Assembly: GCF_024834075.1 (NCBI RefSeq)
Contig: NZ_JANUXR010000008.1
Coordinates: 1 to 64,000, forward strand
Reading direction: 5' to 3'
Source of the DNA: Corynebacterium sp. HS2168-gen11
GTDB taxonomy: Bacteria > Actinomycetota > Actinomycetes > Mycobacteriales > Mycobacteriaceae
DNA length: 64,000 nt
The notes under the pieces were generated by a model. It made no database searches, was not told the DNA's origin, and worked only from the letters and a program-made list of their open reading frames with translations. Positions 1 to 7,718 of the stretch are shown one piece after another (the stretch's first letter is position 1; every line of letters starts with the position of its first letter). The position numbers and the translations under genes were made by a program.

Positions 1-4
1 TGAA

Positions 5-33
5 ACATTAACCGAACATGAACAACATGTCAA
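5..33 (-). promoter_or_regulatory. Strong housekeeping promoter reading off the left edge (probable rrn P1)
   Basis: On the minus strand a -35 TTGACA (28-33) is separated by exactly 17 bases from a -10 TAATGT (5-10). It lies downstream of murA and points out of the window. In mycobacteria an rRNA operon follows murA, so I infer that this drives rRNA. The rRNA genes themselves are outside the window. Confidence 0.6.
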
Positions 34-88
34 ATCAACACTGTTTCATCATTGTCACTCACAACCGTTGGCCGCGGCGACTCGAACT

Positions 89-117
89 AATTTACACAGT
101 CACCACACACAACACAA
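89..117 (-). promoter_or_regulatory. Second tandem promoter upstream of the probable rrn P1
   Basis: On the minus strand TTGTGT (112-117) and TAAATT (89-94) are 17 bases apart, so two promoters lie in tandem as is common before rRNA operons. It is weaker than the promoter at 5-33. No gene is visible in the rest of 1-266. Confidence 0.4.
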
Positions 118-266
118 ACCTGCAGGTCATTGCGCTGTTTTCGGTAAATCTTGAGTCATACATATCCACTTGTTTACCGATGGCGCACACATCTGCCATG
201 TGGTTGTGTTCGTTGCGTTGTATTCCTACGCAACGGCGTCGTTAAGCATTGCAGTTTAAGTAGTAG

Positions 267-297
267 AAAAGGCCTACCGTAAGCGTCGGTAAGCCTT
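267..297 (-). terminator. Rho-independent terminator of murA
   Basis: An 11-bp stem with one mismatch (269-279 with 287-297) is followed on the minus strand by a T run. It sits a few bases after the murA stop. The loop and right arm contain one copy of the recurrent GCTTnnCGACGC motif (283-294). Confidence 0.75.
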
Positions 298-305
298 CTT
301 GATTG

Positions 306-1562
306 TTATGGTTCGATTCTTTGTATATCTGCACCAAGTGCTTGCAGACTTTCGACGAATCCCGGATATCCACGGTCAATGTGGTAGACATCGTGGACTG
401 TGGTGTCACCATCCGCGCAGAGGGCGACGAGAACCAGACCTGCACCGGCACGAATGTCCGAAGCCCAGACGTCTGTTGAGGACAGTTGTTCCACGCCTCG
501 CAAAAACACATGATGCCCTTCAATTGTGGCATCCGCGCCTAAACGCATGAGTTCATCGACAAATCTAAATCGTGCCTCAAAAATGTTTTCCGTAATCACC
601 GAGGTGCCTTCTGCAATTGTGGCAATACCAATGGCCATTGGCTGCAGATCGGTTGGATATCCCGGATACGGCAAGGTTTGATAGTCGATCGCCTTTGGGC
701 GCTGCTGCATATTGACACGGAAACCATTCTGGTATCTCTCAACTTGCGCTCCAGCTAACTTGAGCTTTTCTAATGCGAGGTGCAAGTACTTAGGATTAAT
801 ACCGGTAACCGTAATATCGCCGCGGGTCATCGCTGCCGCATACGCCCACGTACCAGCAACGATACGGTCGCCGATCACCTCGTGCGTCGTTGGATGCAGC
901 TTCTCTACACCTGTAATCGTGATCGTTGGGGTGCCTTCGCCTTCGATTCGTGCTCCCATTTCCCGCAACATTTCGCATAAGTCCACAATCTCTGGCTCGC
1001 GTGCTGCATTTTCCAACACAGTGACGCCGTCGGCAAGCACAGCTGCAGTTAAAATATTTTCGGTCGCACCAACAGATGGAAAATCTAAGTAAATGTTCGC
1101 ACCTCGCAGTTGTGTTCCCTCAGCTACGACCGCACCGTGACTAATCCTGGTGGTAGCACCCAGTTTCTCCAAGCCTGATTGATGCATATCAAGCGGACGC
1201 GAACCAATGGCATCACCGCCAGGCAACGCCACCACGGCTTTACCGCAACGTGCAGTTAATGGACCAAGCACGCACACTGATGCACGGAACTGACGCACAG
1301 CTTCAAAGGAAGCATCGGAGGAAATTTCAGCAGGAGTCGTAATTTTCACGACATCGCGTTCAACCTCGACTTCACAGCCCAGCCCGACCAAAACTTCCGC
1401 CATTAACGGAACGTCGAGAATCTCAGGACAATTTTGCAAAACAGTGGTACCTTCGGCCAACAATGCAGCGGCCATCAACTTCAACACGCTGTTCTTTGCG
1501 CCGCTTACTTGAACCGTACCGGCCAGTCGTGCGCCACCTTTGACCAAAAACTGTTGCTTCAT
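306..1562 (-). CDS. murA: UDP-N-acetylglucosamine 1-carboxyvinyltransferase MurA
   Basis: MurA transfers enolpyruvate from PEP to UDP-GlcNAc, the first committed cytoplasmic step of peptidoglycan synthesis. The 418-residue protein spans the full EPSP-synthase-like fold, with the N-terminal KNSVLKL substrate loop at about residue 24. The active-site loop reads [15 protein letters not shown], so residue 117 is Asp where E. coli MurA has the fosfomycin-reactive Cys115. The same Cys-to-Asp change is known in Mycobacterium tuberculosis and predicts intrinsic fosfomycin resistance. The gene is transcribed alone and has its own terminator. The start ATG is the only plausible one near the family N-terminus. 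Confidence 0.97.
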   Translation of the reverse strand: MKQQFLVKGGARLAGTVQVSGAKNSVLKLMAAALLAEGTTVLQNCPEILDVPLMAEVLVGLGCEVEVERDVVKITTPAEISSDASFEAVRQFRASVCVLGPLTARCGKAVVALPGGDAIGSRPLDMHQSGLEKLGATTRISHGAVVAEGTQLRGANIYLDFPSVGATENILTAAVLADGVTVLENAAREPEIVDLCEMLREMGARIEGEGTPTITITGVEKLHPTTHEVIGDRIVAGTWAYAAAMTRGDITVTGINPKYLHLALEKLKLAGAQVERYQNGFRVNMQQRPKAIDYQTLPYPGYPTDLQPMAIGIATIAEGTSVITENIFEARFRFVDELMRLGADATIEGHHVFLRGVEQLSSTDVWASDIRAGAGLVLVALCADGDTTVHDVYHIDRGYPGFVESLQALGADIQRIEP

Positions 1563-1616
1563 ACTCGAAGATCTTACTTGTTTTCACAGATTTTTGTCAG
1601 GAACTGCCATCCGAAT

Positions 1617-1781
1617 ATGGATGAAACCGTCATTGCTCTTCAGCAATGCTTCACTGCCGCTGCTTTGCATATAGCTTTGCGACGTTCATCGGCTGGGCTC
1701 TCTTCTGCTTCAGCATTACCAATCTTCTCGCAATACTGTTCACACGACCACTGCGACGTAGGTCAGCTGCAGTCCAGGTAG
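1617..1781 (+). other. Possible small ORF or sRNA ending at a plus-strand terminator
   Basis: A 54-codon plus-strand ORF (starting MDETVIALQQCF) stops four bases before a strong hairpin with a plus-strand T-rich tail. Both neighbours, murA and ramA, are on the minus strand, so this terminator serves neither. A weak AGGAA lies 13 bases before the ATG, which is too far for a good ribosome site. I do not recognise the peptide. It has Cys and His near its end (QYCSHDHCD). A small regulatory RNA, or the 3' remnant of a lost gene, is equally likely. Confidence 0.25.
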
Positions 1782-1784
1782 AGT

Positions 1785-1820
1785 AATGACCGCCCAGAAA
1801 AGATTTTCAAGGCGGTCATT
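1785..1820 (+). terminator. Terminator with plus-strand polarity between murA and ramA
   Basis: AATGACCGCC (1785-1794) pairs perfectly with 1811-1820 and is followed on the plus strand by ATTCTTTTTC. On the minus strand no T run follows. It therefore marks the end of a plus-strand transcript. Confidence 0.65.
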
Positions 1821-1860
1821 ATTCTTTTTCATGGCAAAGACTGAAAATGGCGCTGCTTGG

Positions 1861-2706
1861 TTATGGCAATGCACCAATACGTCGAGCTGCATTCACAGCT
1901 TCATACCGTGTGTGCGCACCAAGCTTACGCATGACAGAGCGCAAGTAGCTTTTCACTGTTTCAGCACCGATGCCCATTTCTTCGGCAGCTTCCACATTCG
2001 TGTGTCCAAGTGCGACACATGAGAGCACATCAAGCTCGCGGGCAGAAAGTTTAGTAGTTTGCTTAACCCGAACTGGCGCCACCATTTGATCGCACAATTC
2101 TTCGAGTTCTGCACGAATATCGTCTTGCTCAATACGATTTGCCAACATTCGCAGCTTCGAGTGCGTGGAACGGATTTGCTCCCACTCAGCACCATTCATC
2201 ATACGGCCTTGTTTGGCAGCAGCACCTCCTCGGACACCTTCGGAGCGTCGAGAAGCAGCATTAACAGCAAGATCTTGTTCGAGTACGCGAGCGGTCATGG
2301 TGACTTCTTCAATAACTTTGTCACCCAGACGAACTGGCGAGTGAACACCAACGTAGAGCACGCCACGAATTTCACGCTGCACAAAGACTGGCACTGCAAC
2401 AACCGAATGCAGACCTTCGTCTTGGATGAGCGCGTCGAGATCATGACTAATAACAGTGGCACGCATATAGTCAGATACGCCTACTGGACGTCGTAATTGC
2501 AGCACGCGCCCACCAACACCAACGCCTTCATCAATCACCAACTTATGCAAGGCCGGTGTTCGCAGACCAATCCAGTGACTAATTTGTAGTCGATTGTCTG
2601 AAAGCACGGTTGCATACATGGTGACTGGAATGCCAGTCGCAGTCTTTAGCGAGGCTAAAGCTGAGCGGACCGCATCTTCGTCGTCGCGCACGCGTTGAAT
2701 TTCCAC
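1861..2706 (-). CDS. ramA: LuxR-family transcriptional regulator RamA
   Basis: RamA is the acetate-metabolism and global carbon regulator of corynebacteria. The 281-residue product has an N-terminal GAF-like sensor domain (about 10-150) and a C-terminal LuxR helix-turn-helix (KLSARELDVLSCVALGHTN, about residues 216-280). The start is the GTG at 2706: a GGAGG lies six bases upstream, and the length then fits the roughly 282 residues I recall for C. glutamicum RamA. The longer ORF that begins at 2802 would swallow this ribosome site. It is divergent from cysK across an 800-bp spacer holding several G-tract sites typical of RamA, consistent with autoregulation. Confidence 0.93.
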   Translation of the reverse strand: MEIQRVRDDEDAVRSALASLKTATGIPVTMYATVLSDNRLQISHWIGLRTPALHKLVIDEGVGVGGRVLQLRRPVGVSDYMRATVISHDLDALIQDEGLHSVVAVPVFVQREIRGVLYVGVHSPVRLGDKVIEEVTMTARVLEQDLAVNAASRRSEGVRGGAAAKQGRMMNGAEWEQIRSTHSKLRMLANRIEQDDIRAELEELCDQMVAPVRVKQTTKLSARELDVLSCVALGHTNVEAAEEMGIGAETVKSYLRSVMRKLGAHTRYEAVNAARRIGALP

Positions 2707-2850
2707 TGCATACCTCCAGGATCCTCGCTTCCAAGCGAAGATGCCATCACTATCATGATCAATCTCCGTCATGAGTAACGAAGAAATATCTACCCCCGTC
2801 ACAAACGAGCGGAGTTAAAAGTTTCTTTGCCAGAATTATAACCACCTCAT

Positions 2851-3179
2851 AGGGGGTAATAAAAGTCAGGCCTTTTTTGCTTTGCGCAGTGCCAACTGTG
2901 GCAATTCACCATACGGGGGTGCAAAACACCAGATATTTTCCCTGTACTTTTCAATTTTTACGCGGTCATAACACACATGCCCTATGCAAATTATTCAGGA
3001 AACAAACTGAGAATACGCTAATAAATGAGCCAAAAATCGTGCACTTTTGACTGTGCCCGTACATATTGAACATCTCCACACGCTCCAAAATCTCCCCCCT
3101 CATCAAAGAATTCAAAATTTTTGGATTGTAAACTACAGCACATTATCCAAAAGGGGGTAATTCAGAGGTGTTACCCCTG
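2851..3179. promoter_or_regulatory. Cluster of RamA-type G-tract sites in the ramA-cysK spacer
   Basis: AGGGGGT at 2851-2857, CGGGGGT at 2914-2920, a run of six C at 3094-3099, AGGGGGT at 3152-3158 and TACCCCTG at 3172-3179 lie in otherwise AT-rich DNA. Published RamA sites are short runs of four to six G or C flanked by A/T, and RamA represses its own gene. I infer autoregulation. The 2707-3524 spacer holds no gene. Confidence 0.5.
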
Positions 3180-3395
3180 TCCGAACGGGCAAATAATATT
3201 CCAAAAAGGTAAATACTATTAAAATCGTCTATCCTTATTGGAAATCAATCCCACTTAAATTCAATTTATCTCACACGACTGTTTAATCAAGCACCACTCC
3301 CGACTGGCCTTGACGTTTATTATCTTGTTTTACCGTATGAATAAAAATAACCCATAGACACAGCCATCACTACTCAGTGATTGGGAATATTTTTC

Positions 3396-3411
3396 TAGAC
3401 ATGGTTGTCTA
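3396..3411 (+). promoter_or_regulatory. McbR operator of cysK
   Basis: TAGACATGGTTGTCTA is a perfect match to the TAGAC-N6-GTCTA palindrome bound by the corynebacterial sulfur repressor McbR. A TATATA -10 element (3410-3415) overlaps its right arm, so bound repressor would occlude the cysK promoter. The start codon is about 110 bases downstream. Confidence 0.88.
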
Positions 3412-3524
3412 TATAAGTGAAGCTACTTCACATATCCGCCCGTGATTCGCTTTCACCGGCACCACAAGTAGCCCAACGCAACCTCTGCTAACCATCCAAC
3501 AACCTCAAGTCTTAGGAGCCCATC

Positions 3525-4460
3525 ATGGCAAATATCTACAATTCCATTCTCGACACCATCGGCAAGACACCTTTGGTACGTCTAAACCATCTCGATAAAG
3601 ATCTCCCAGGCAACGTTCTGGTGAAGCTGGAGTTCTTTAACCCTGCAAACTCCGTGAAAGATCGCATCGGTAAGGCTATCGTGGATGCGGCCGAGGCTTC
3701 TGGAGAATTGCAGCCAGGCGGCACCATTGTCGAGGCTACCTCTGGTAATACCGGCATTGCGTTAGCAATGGTAGGCGCAGCTCGTGGCTACAAAGTTATC
3801 CTGACCATGCCAGAAACCATGTCGGCTGAGCGTCGCGTCATGCTGCGTGCCTTCGGGGCAGAAATTATCCTCACCCCTGGTTCTGCAGGTATGCAAGGTG
3901 CTGTGGACAAGGCTGACGAGATCATCGCCAATACCCCAGGCGCTATTAAGGCCCGCCAGTTTGCCAACGCTGCAAACCCAGAGGTGCACCGCCGTACTAC
4001 CGGTGAGGAAATTTGGGCGGATACTGATGGTGAGATCGACATCTTCGTCGCTGGTATCGGCACTGGCGGCACCATTACCGGCACTGGTGAAACTTTGAAG
4101 GCCAAGAAGCCTGAGATCGAAATCTATGCTGTAGAACCAGCTGCATCGCCGCTGTTGACCACTGGCAAGGCCGGCCCACATAAGATCCAGGGCTTGGGCG
4201 CAAACTTCATCCCAGAGGTACTGAATCAAAAGATTTACGAAGAAGTCCTGACGGTTTCGAACGAAGACGCCGTTGCAACCTCACGCGCATTGGGTGCACA
4301 AGAAGGCATTTTAGGTGGCATTTCCGCTGGAGCAAACGTCAAGGCTGCCCTGGAGCTGGCGGCGCGCCCTGAAAACGCCGGCAAGACAATCGTCACTGTC
4401 GTACCAGATTTCGGCGAACGCTACGTTTCCACCGTGCTTTACGACGACATCCGCGATTAA
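3525..4460 (+). CDS. cysK: Cysteine synthase A (O-acetylserine sulfhydrylase)
   Basis: CysK makes cysteine from O-acetylserine and sulfide in the cytoplasm, using PLP. The 311-residue protein has the PLP lysine in NSVKDR (Lys45), the substrate loop EATSGNTG (about 70-77) and the phosphate-binding GTGGTITGTG (about 177). An AGGAG lies about nine bases before the ATG. CysE, which supplies O-acetylserine, follows on the same strand. A hairpin between the two genes suggests that they are not fully co-transcribed. Repression by McbR is predicted from the operator upstream. Confidence 0.97.
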   Translation: MANIYNSILDTIGKTPLVRLNHLDKDLPGNVLVKLEFFNPANSVKDRIGKAIVDAAEASGELQPGGTIVEATSGNTGIALAMVGAARGYKVILTMPETMSAERRVMLRAFGAEIILTPGSAGMQGAVDKADEIIANTPGAIKARQFANAANPEVHRRTTGEEIWADTDGEIDIFVAGIGTGGTITGTGETLKAKKPEIEIYAVEPAASPLLTTGKAGPHKIQGLGANFIPEVLNQKIYEEVLTVSNEDAVATSRALGAQEGILGGISAGANVKAALELAARPENAGKTIVTVVPDFGERYVSTVLYDDIRD

Positions 4461-4479
4461 TATTTCTGACAACATAAAT

Positions 4480-4520
4480 AATGGCCAAGTTTCACCTCTC
4501 TGGGGCGTGACTTGGCCATT
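4480..4520 (+). terminator. Terminator or attenuating hairpin after cysK
   Basis: AATGGCCAAGT (4480-4490) is perfectly complementary to 4510-4520 and is followed by TCTTAT. It lies between cysK and cysE. Confidence 0.65.
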
Positions 4521-4592
4521 TCTTATCGACGACTCGCGAGCCTGTGGCCAAAGACTCACTAGCCTGCGGTTTTTGCTACGCTCATAACTATT

Positions 4593-5180
4593 ATGTTTTC
4601 TTTCATACACGCGATCCGTGACGATCTTGCCAATGCCCGTGAACACGATCCCGCTGCACGAGGCGATTTGGAAAACGCACTTGTCTACTCTGGGCTCCAT
4701 GCAATCTGGTCGCATCGCGTCGCGCATTGGCTATGGGTGAGAAATTTCAAAGGCCCAGCCAGAATCCTGGCACAGTTTACGCGTTTCCTCACCGGCATCG
4801 AGATTCATCCTGGCGCAACAATTGGCAAGCGCTTTTTTATCGATCACGGCATGGGGATTGTCATCGGCGAAACCACCATCATCGGTGATGGCGTCATGCT
4901 CTATCACGGTGTGACATTGGGAGGTCAAGTTTTGACTCAAACGAAACGTCACCCAACCGTTGAAGATGATGTAACCATCGGTGCAGGTGCAAAAGTGCTT
5001 GGTCCGATCACCATCGGACGCGGATCTTCGATTGGTGCAAACGCTGTTGTCACCAAGGATGTGCCGCCATGCCATATCGCTGTTGGTATCCCTGCAAAAG
5101 CCCGTCCTCGCAAAGACAGTGAAAACCTGAAGCTGGTTGATCCTGACTGCTATGTCAAAGGTGCAGATTTTTCAATCTAG
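4593..5180 (+). CDS. cysE: Serine O-acetyltransferase
   Basis: CysE acetylates serine with acetyl-CoA to give O-acetylserine for the adjacent cysK. The 195-residue protein is the short form of the family. Residues 20-60 form the alpha-helical N-terminal part ([22 protein letters not shown]). Left-handed beta-helix hexapeptide repeats follow ([38 protein letters not shown]), with the acetyl-CoA-site loop near KDVPP. There is no clear ribosome site before the ATG, so a leaderless transcript from a promoter just upstream is possible. Confidence 0.95.
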   Translation: MFSFIHAIRDDLANAREHDPAARGDLENALVYSGLHAIWSHRVAHWLWVRNFKGPARILAQFTRFLTGIEIHPGATIGKRFFIDHGMGIVIGETTIIGDGVMLYHGVTLGGQVLTQTKRHPTVEDDVTIGAGAKVLGPITIGRGSSIGANAVVTKDVPPCHIAVGIPAKARPRKDSENLKLVDPDCYVKGADFSI

Positions 5181-5206
5181 ATTTCCCCTCACAACCACCA
5201 CAGAAC

Positions 5207-5246
5207 AACGCTCGGAGATTCTTGCACATAGCAAGCTCCGAGCGTT
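5207..5246 (+). terminator. Terminator of cysE
   Basis: AACGCTCGGAG (5207-5217) pairs with 5236-5246, and TTTTGTGTTT follows. An inner CTTGC/GCAAG stem extends the hairpin. Confidence 0.8.
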
Positions 5247-5431
5247 TTGTGTTTAAGCGCATGTGGTCGAATTGTACGCAACGAAGTGGGGCGTGAATGC
5301 TTCGACTTCTTGCTGGCCAAAGTGGCACCGACTGAATAGCTTAGATGAACTTTCCGGAGCATTTTCGTCACATTCTCGATACATTCATACAAGCTGTTCT
5401 TCATAGCAGCTACGAAGGGCTATATTTCGCG

Positions 5432-5719
5432 TTACTGCCACTCGACGAAGTGTTCACCATATTCAGGATTCTTCGCGCCATAGGCGGCGACTGCGGGGCA
5501 TCCTGGGGCTACTGCGAGGCCCTCTGCAAGAGTTTGATCCAAAGCCCCCTTCATCAACGGCTTCGACAATCCGGCGCCTTGAAACTCTGGGAAGATTTCA
5601 GTGTGATACAAGTTGCGCTTCCCGTCTCGTTGAGCGTAATCAATGAGTCCGACTGGCTTACCATCTACGTAGAGAACAAAGCGCTTGTTCCCTACTTCAT
5701 GTTCGACACGAGTATTCAT
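5432..5719 (-). CDS. Small GNAT-like N-acetyltransferase
   Basis: The 95-residue protein belongs to the short YjdJ-type GNAT family (COG2388), single-domain acetyltransferases whose substrates are mostly unknown. The acetyl-CoA binding region is the central IFPEFQGAGLSKPLMKGAL segment. The ATG at 5719 is chosen because the family begins immediately before the RVEHEVGNKRF beta-strand. An upstream extension of the frame would run into the tRNA-Phe gene. It is convergent with cysE, and its position after cysE matches my recollection of C. glutamicum gene order. Confidence 0.85.
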   Translation of the reverse strand: MNTRVEHEVGNKRFVLYVDGKPVGLIDYAQRDGKRNLYHTEIFPEFQGAGLSKPLMKGALDQTLAEGLAVAPGCPAVAAYGAKNPEYGEHFVEWQ

Positions 5720-5738
5720 ACGCCTCAGAATAGCAAAA

Positions 5739-5774
5739 GAAAGCCTCTCGCATCCGAAGATACAAGAGGCTTTC
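5739..5774 (-). terminator. Terminator of the tRNA-Asp/tRNA-Phe unit
   Basis: GAAAGCCTCT (5739-5748) is complementary to 5765-5774, and on the minus strand a TTTT follows. It begins seven bases after the tRNA-Phe CCA end. Confidence 0.8.
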
Positions 5775-5780
5775 TTTATT

Positions 5781-5856
5781 TGGTGGCTCGGACCAGGATC
5801 GAACTGGTGACCTTCCACTTTTCAGGCGGACGCTCTACCGACTGAGCTACCGCGCC
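5781..5856 (-). tRNA. tRNA-Phe (GAA)
   Basis: The 76-base cloverleaf has anticodon GAA in loop CTGAAAA and an encoded CCA. The T-arm is ACCAG-TTCGATC-CTGGT. The acceptor stem GGCGCGG/CCGAGCC contains a G4-A69 mismatch, which is unusual for a functional elongator tRNA. Everything else is canonical. Confidence 0.95.
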
Positions 5857-5878
5857 ACTTTCCGATTTACATCGGAAG

Positions 5879-5952
5879 CGACCCTGACGGGGCTCGAACC
5901 CGCGACCTCCGCCGTGACAGGGCGGCGCGCTAACCAACTGCGCCACAGGGCC
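5879..5952 (-). tRNA. tRNA-Asp (GTC), copy 1
   Basis: The cloverleaf has acceptor GGCCCTG/CAGGGTC, anticodon loop CTGTCAC (GTC) and no encoded CCA. It is identical to the copy at 6843-6916. Shared identity covers only the gene (75 bases), not the flanks. Confidence 0.96.
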
Positions 5953-6356
5953 TTTTAAGGCGTCGCATTCGATGTTGTGGAACATCGTATGCAACGTGTA
6001 GATACTTTACACAGTAATTGCTGTGACGCACAAATCTGCAGGTCAATTGCTACTTTTCTCAATATTTCAACCATTTTTACAAACACTCTTTGCCACCTGC
6101 CATTCACCAGTTCACGCTTGCATCTGCAGCATGCTTCCCAACGCCTACCCGCTTGCCGTATTTGCAGATTCATGCCAGCAAGACTCGATGGGCATGCATC
6201 GGCAAAAAGGATTCCACGCAGTTCTTGTTACAACTGAAGAGACCGAACTCAATGAACAGAGTGTCAGAAAATCAGACACAGTAAAGGAAAAGAATGCGGG
6301 TATTGAAAACGTAAAGATATGCACACGTGCAACGCGCATGTTGGGGCTGGATATTT
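5953..6356. other. Gene-free spacer between tRNA-Asp copy 1 and the MITE
   Basis: No convincing ORF is present. A CGATGTT-GTGG-AACATCG hairpin lies at about 5969-5986, just 5' of tRNA-Asp copy 1 on its own strand. The promoter for the Asp-Phe pair should lie here because the upstream Glu-Asp unit has its own terminator. Confidence 0.4.
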
Positions 6357-6781
6357 GGGTTAAGGGACAAAAAGTGTGTCTGTTTCTGAACATAAACCCA
6401 GCTGAAAGTAGCTAAATCGCCGTTATATTTGATCCGCGACCAGATATAACGGAAGTTACATAGAAATACCAAGATCTCACGAAGAATATGGTATGGCGGT
6501 TTAGTTAAATCTTTCTATGTCTAAAAATCGCCAAATATGTTCTGTCTGTACAGGGAAAACCAGAATAAACGGCAGCACTGGCATCGCATCAACTGCAACG
6601 GAAACACAGCTGCTAACTTTAAAATCACTACACTCATGCTTGATGTTGGAGTCTCTAAAACCACCGAGCAATAACGATTGTCCCTCTTAAAATGCGGAAA
6701 CTCAGAAAACAATCCCGCTAACAACGCAATCAAAGCCAGTACCGAACAAGCTGAGCAGACACACTTTTTGTCCCTTAACCC
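6357..6781. mobile_element. 425-bp MITE-like element with 26-bp perfect inverted repeats
   Basis: Positions 6357-6382 and 6756-6781 are exact reverse complements over 26 bases; the left end begins GGGTTAAGGGACAAAAAGTG. Both ends are flanked directly by the 8-bp repeat GGATATTT (6349-6356 and 6782-6789), a target-site duplication. The interior codes for no transposase and has only short spurious ORFs. These are the hallmarks of a non-autonomous miniature element. An 8-bp duplication fits IS256-like or IS66-like transposases acting in trans. The family assignment is a guess. It sits between two tRNA-Asp copies. Confidence 0.85.
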
Positions 6782-6815
6782 GGATATTTGGCAAAAGGCC
6801 CATAAAACGCAAAAA

Positions 6816-6835
6816 ACGAGGATAAAAATCCTCGT
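6816..6835 (-). terminator. Terminator of the tRNA-Glu/tRNA-Asp unit
   Basis: ACGAGGAT (6816-6823) with loop AAAA pairs with ATCCTCGT (6828-6835), and on the minus strand a run of T follows (6811-6815). It starts seven bases after tRNA-Asp copy 2. Confidence 0.82.
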
Positions 6836-6842
6836 AAAATTG

Positions 6843-6916
6843 CGACCCTGACGGGGCTCGAACCCGCGACCTCCGCCGTGACAGGGCGGCGCGCTAACCA
6901 ACTGCGCCACAGGGCC
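6843..6916 (-). tRNA. tRNA-Asp (GTC), copy 2
   Basis: Identical to the copy at 5879-5952, with anticodon GTC. It is preceded on its strand by tRNA-Glu 23 bases away. Glu-Asp followed by Asp-Phe suggests that an ancestral Glu-Asp-Phe cluster was split and its Asp gene duplicated. Confidence 0.96.
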
Positions 6917-6939
6917 GTAGAGCAAAGCTACGTTTGCCC

Positions 6940-7015
<76 letters not shown>

Positions 7016-7462
7016 AAACTGACACTACACTGGAAACAACCAGTGCGTTGTAGCTGGGGAAAACTATACTTGATTTTTCAAGATATGCAAAATCAAAGGT
7101 CAGGGGCTAAAAATCGCATTGTTATGCATGGCTATTATGCATACACATTCACGGTTCTGCTTACATCACTCATCGCAACGACTGACGGACACTGCCGATA
7201 CCGACTCACCCTCACAGCTGGATTCCACGATGCCGCCCTACCGATACACCACCAGTCACCACGGCGACGCCCTACCGCTACCCCGGCGACACAACCGACC
7301 GACACAACCGAGCGTCACGACTCACTGCTACGCGCCGAACCATAGACCCAATGCATCCAATACCAATCGTGGCATCACGCCGACAGTCATAGAGCAGGTC
7401 TGGTGGTGTTGCGGAAACTGGAGAGCGTCGAAAAGCTGCAAAACGGTGATGCAAAGACAAAA
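7016..7462. other. Gene-free spacer between tRNA-Glu and tRNA-Lys
   Basis: No supported gene. A CA-rich stretch at about 7160-7320 has short imperfect repeats (GCCCTACCG twice, ACACAACCGA-like units). A GCTTnnCGACGC motif lies on the minus strand at 7425-7436. The promoter of the tRNA-Glu unit should be just right of 7016. Confidence 0.4.
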
Positions 7463-7487
7463 ACCCGACTACATGATGTAGTCGGGT
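7463..7487 (-). terminator. Terminator of tRNA-Lys
   Basis: ACCCGACTACAT (7463-7474) is complementary to 7476-7487, and on the minus strand TTTTGTC follows. It lies ten bases beyond the tRNA. Confidence 0.82.
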
Positions 7488-7496
7488 GAAATATTG

Positions 7497-7569
7497 TGGG
7501 CCCTCCGGGGCTCGAACCCGGGACCTGCGGATTAAAAGTCCGTAGCTCTACCAACTGAGCTAAAGGCCC
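7497..7569 (-). tRNA. tRNA-Lys (TTT)
   Basis: The cloverleaf has acceptor GGGCCTT/AGGGCCC, anticodon loop CTTTTAA (TTT) and no encoded CCA. The top pair of the anticodon stem is an A27-C43 mismatch. Confidence 0.95.
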
Positions 7570-7718
7570 ATACTTACTTGTAATCAGTAAGACAAGAAAG
7601 CAGCGTAGCACACAGGCCATACACAAAGCAAAAAGGCTAGAAAATCTCGAACATATCTGTACTTTTGCCGCACATATGGCTCGTTCAACACGTACGCGAC
7701 AGCCTGCATAAACCGAAG

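Noticed and set aside
5953..6842. Small proteins in the spacer between the tRNA-Asp copies
   Set aside because: ORFs there lack ribosome sites and plausible codon usage. The MITE and spacer explain the sequence better.
7160..7330. Direct repeat array near tRNA-Lys
   Set aside because: The CCGACC/ACAACCGA units are short and irregular, as expected from CA-rich low-complexity DNA.
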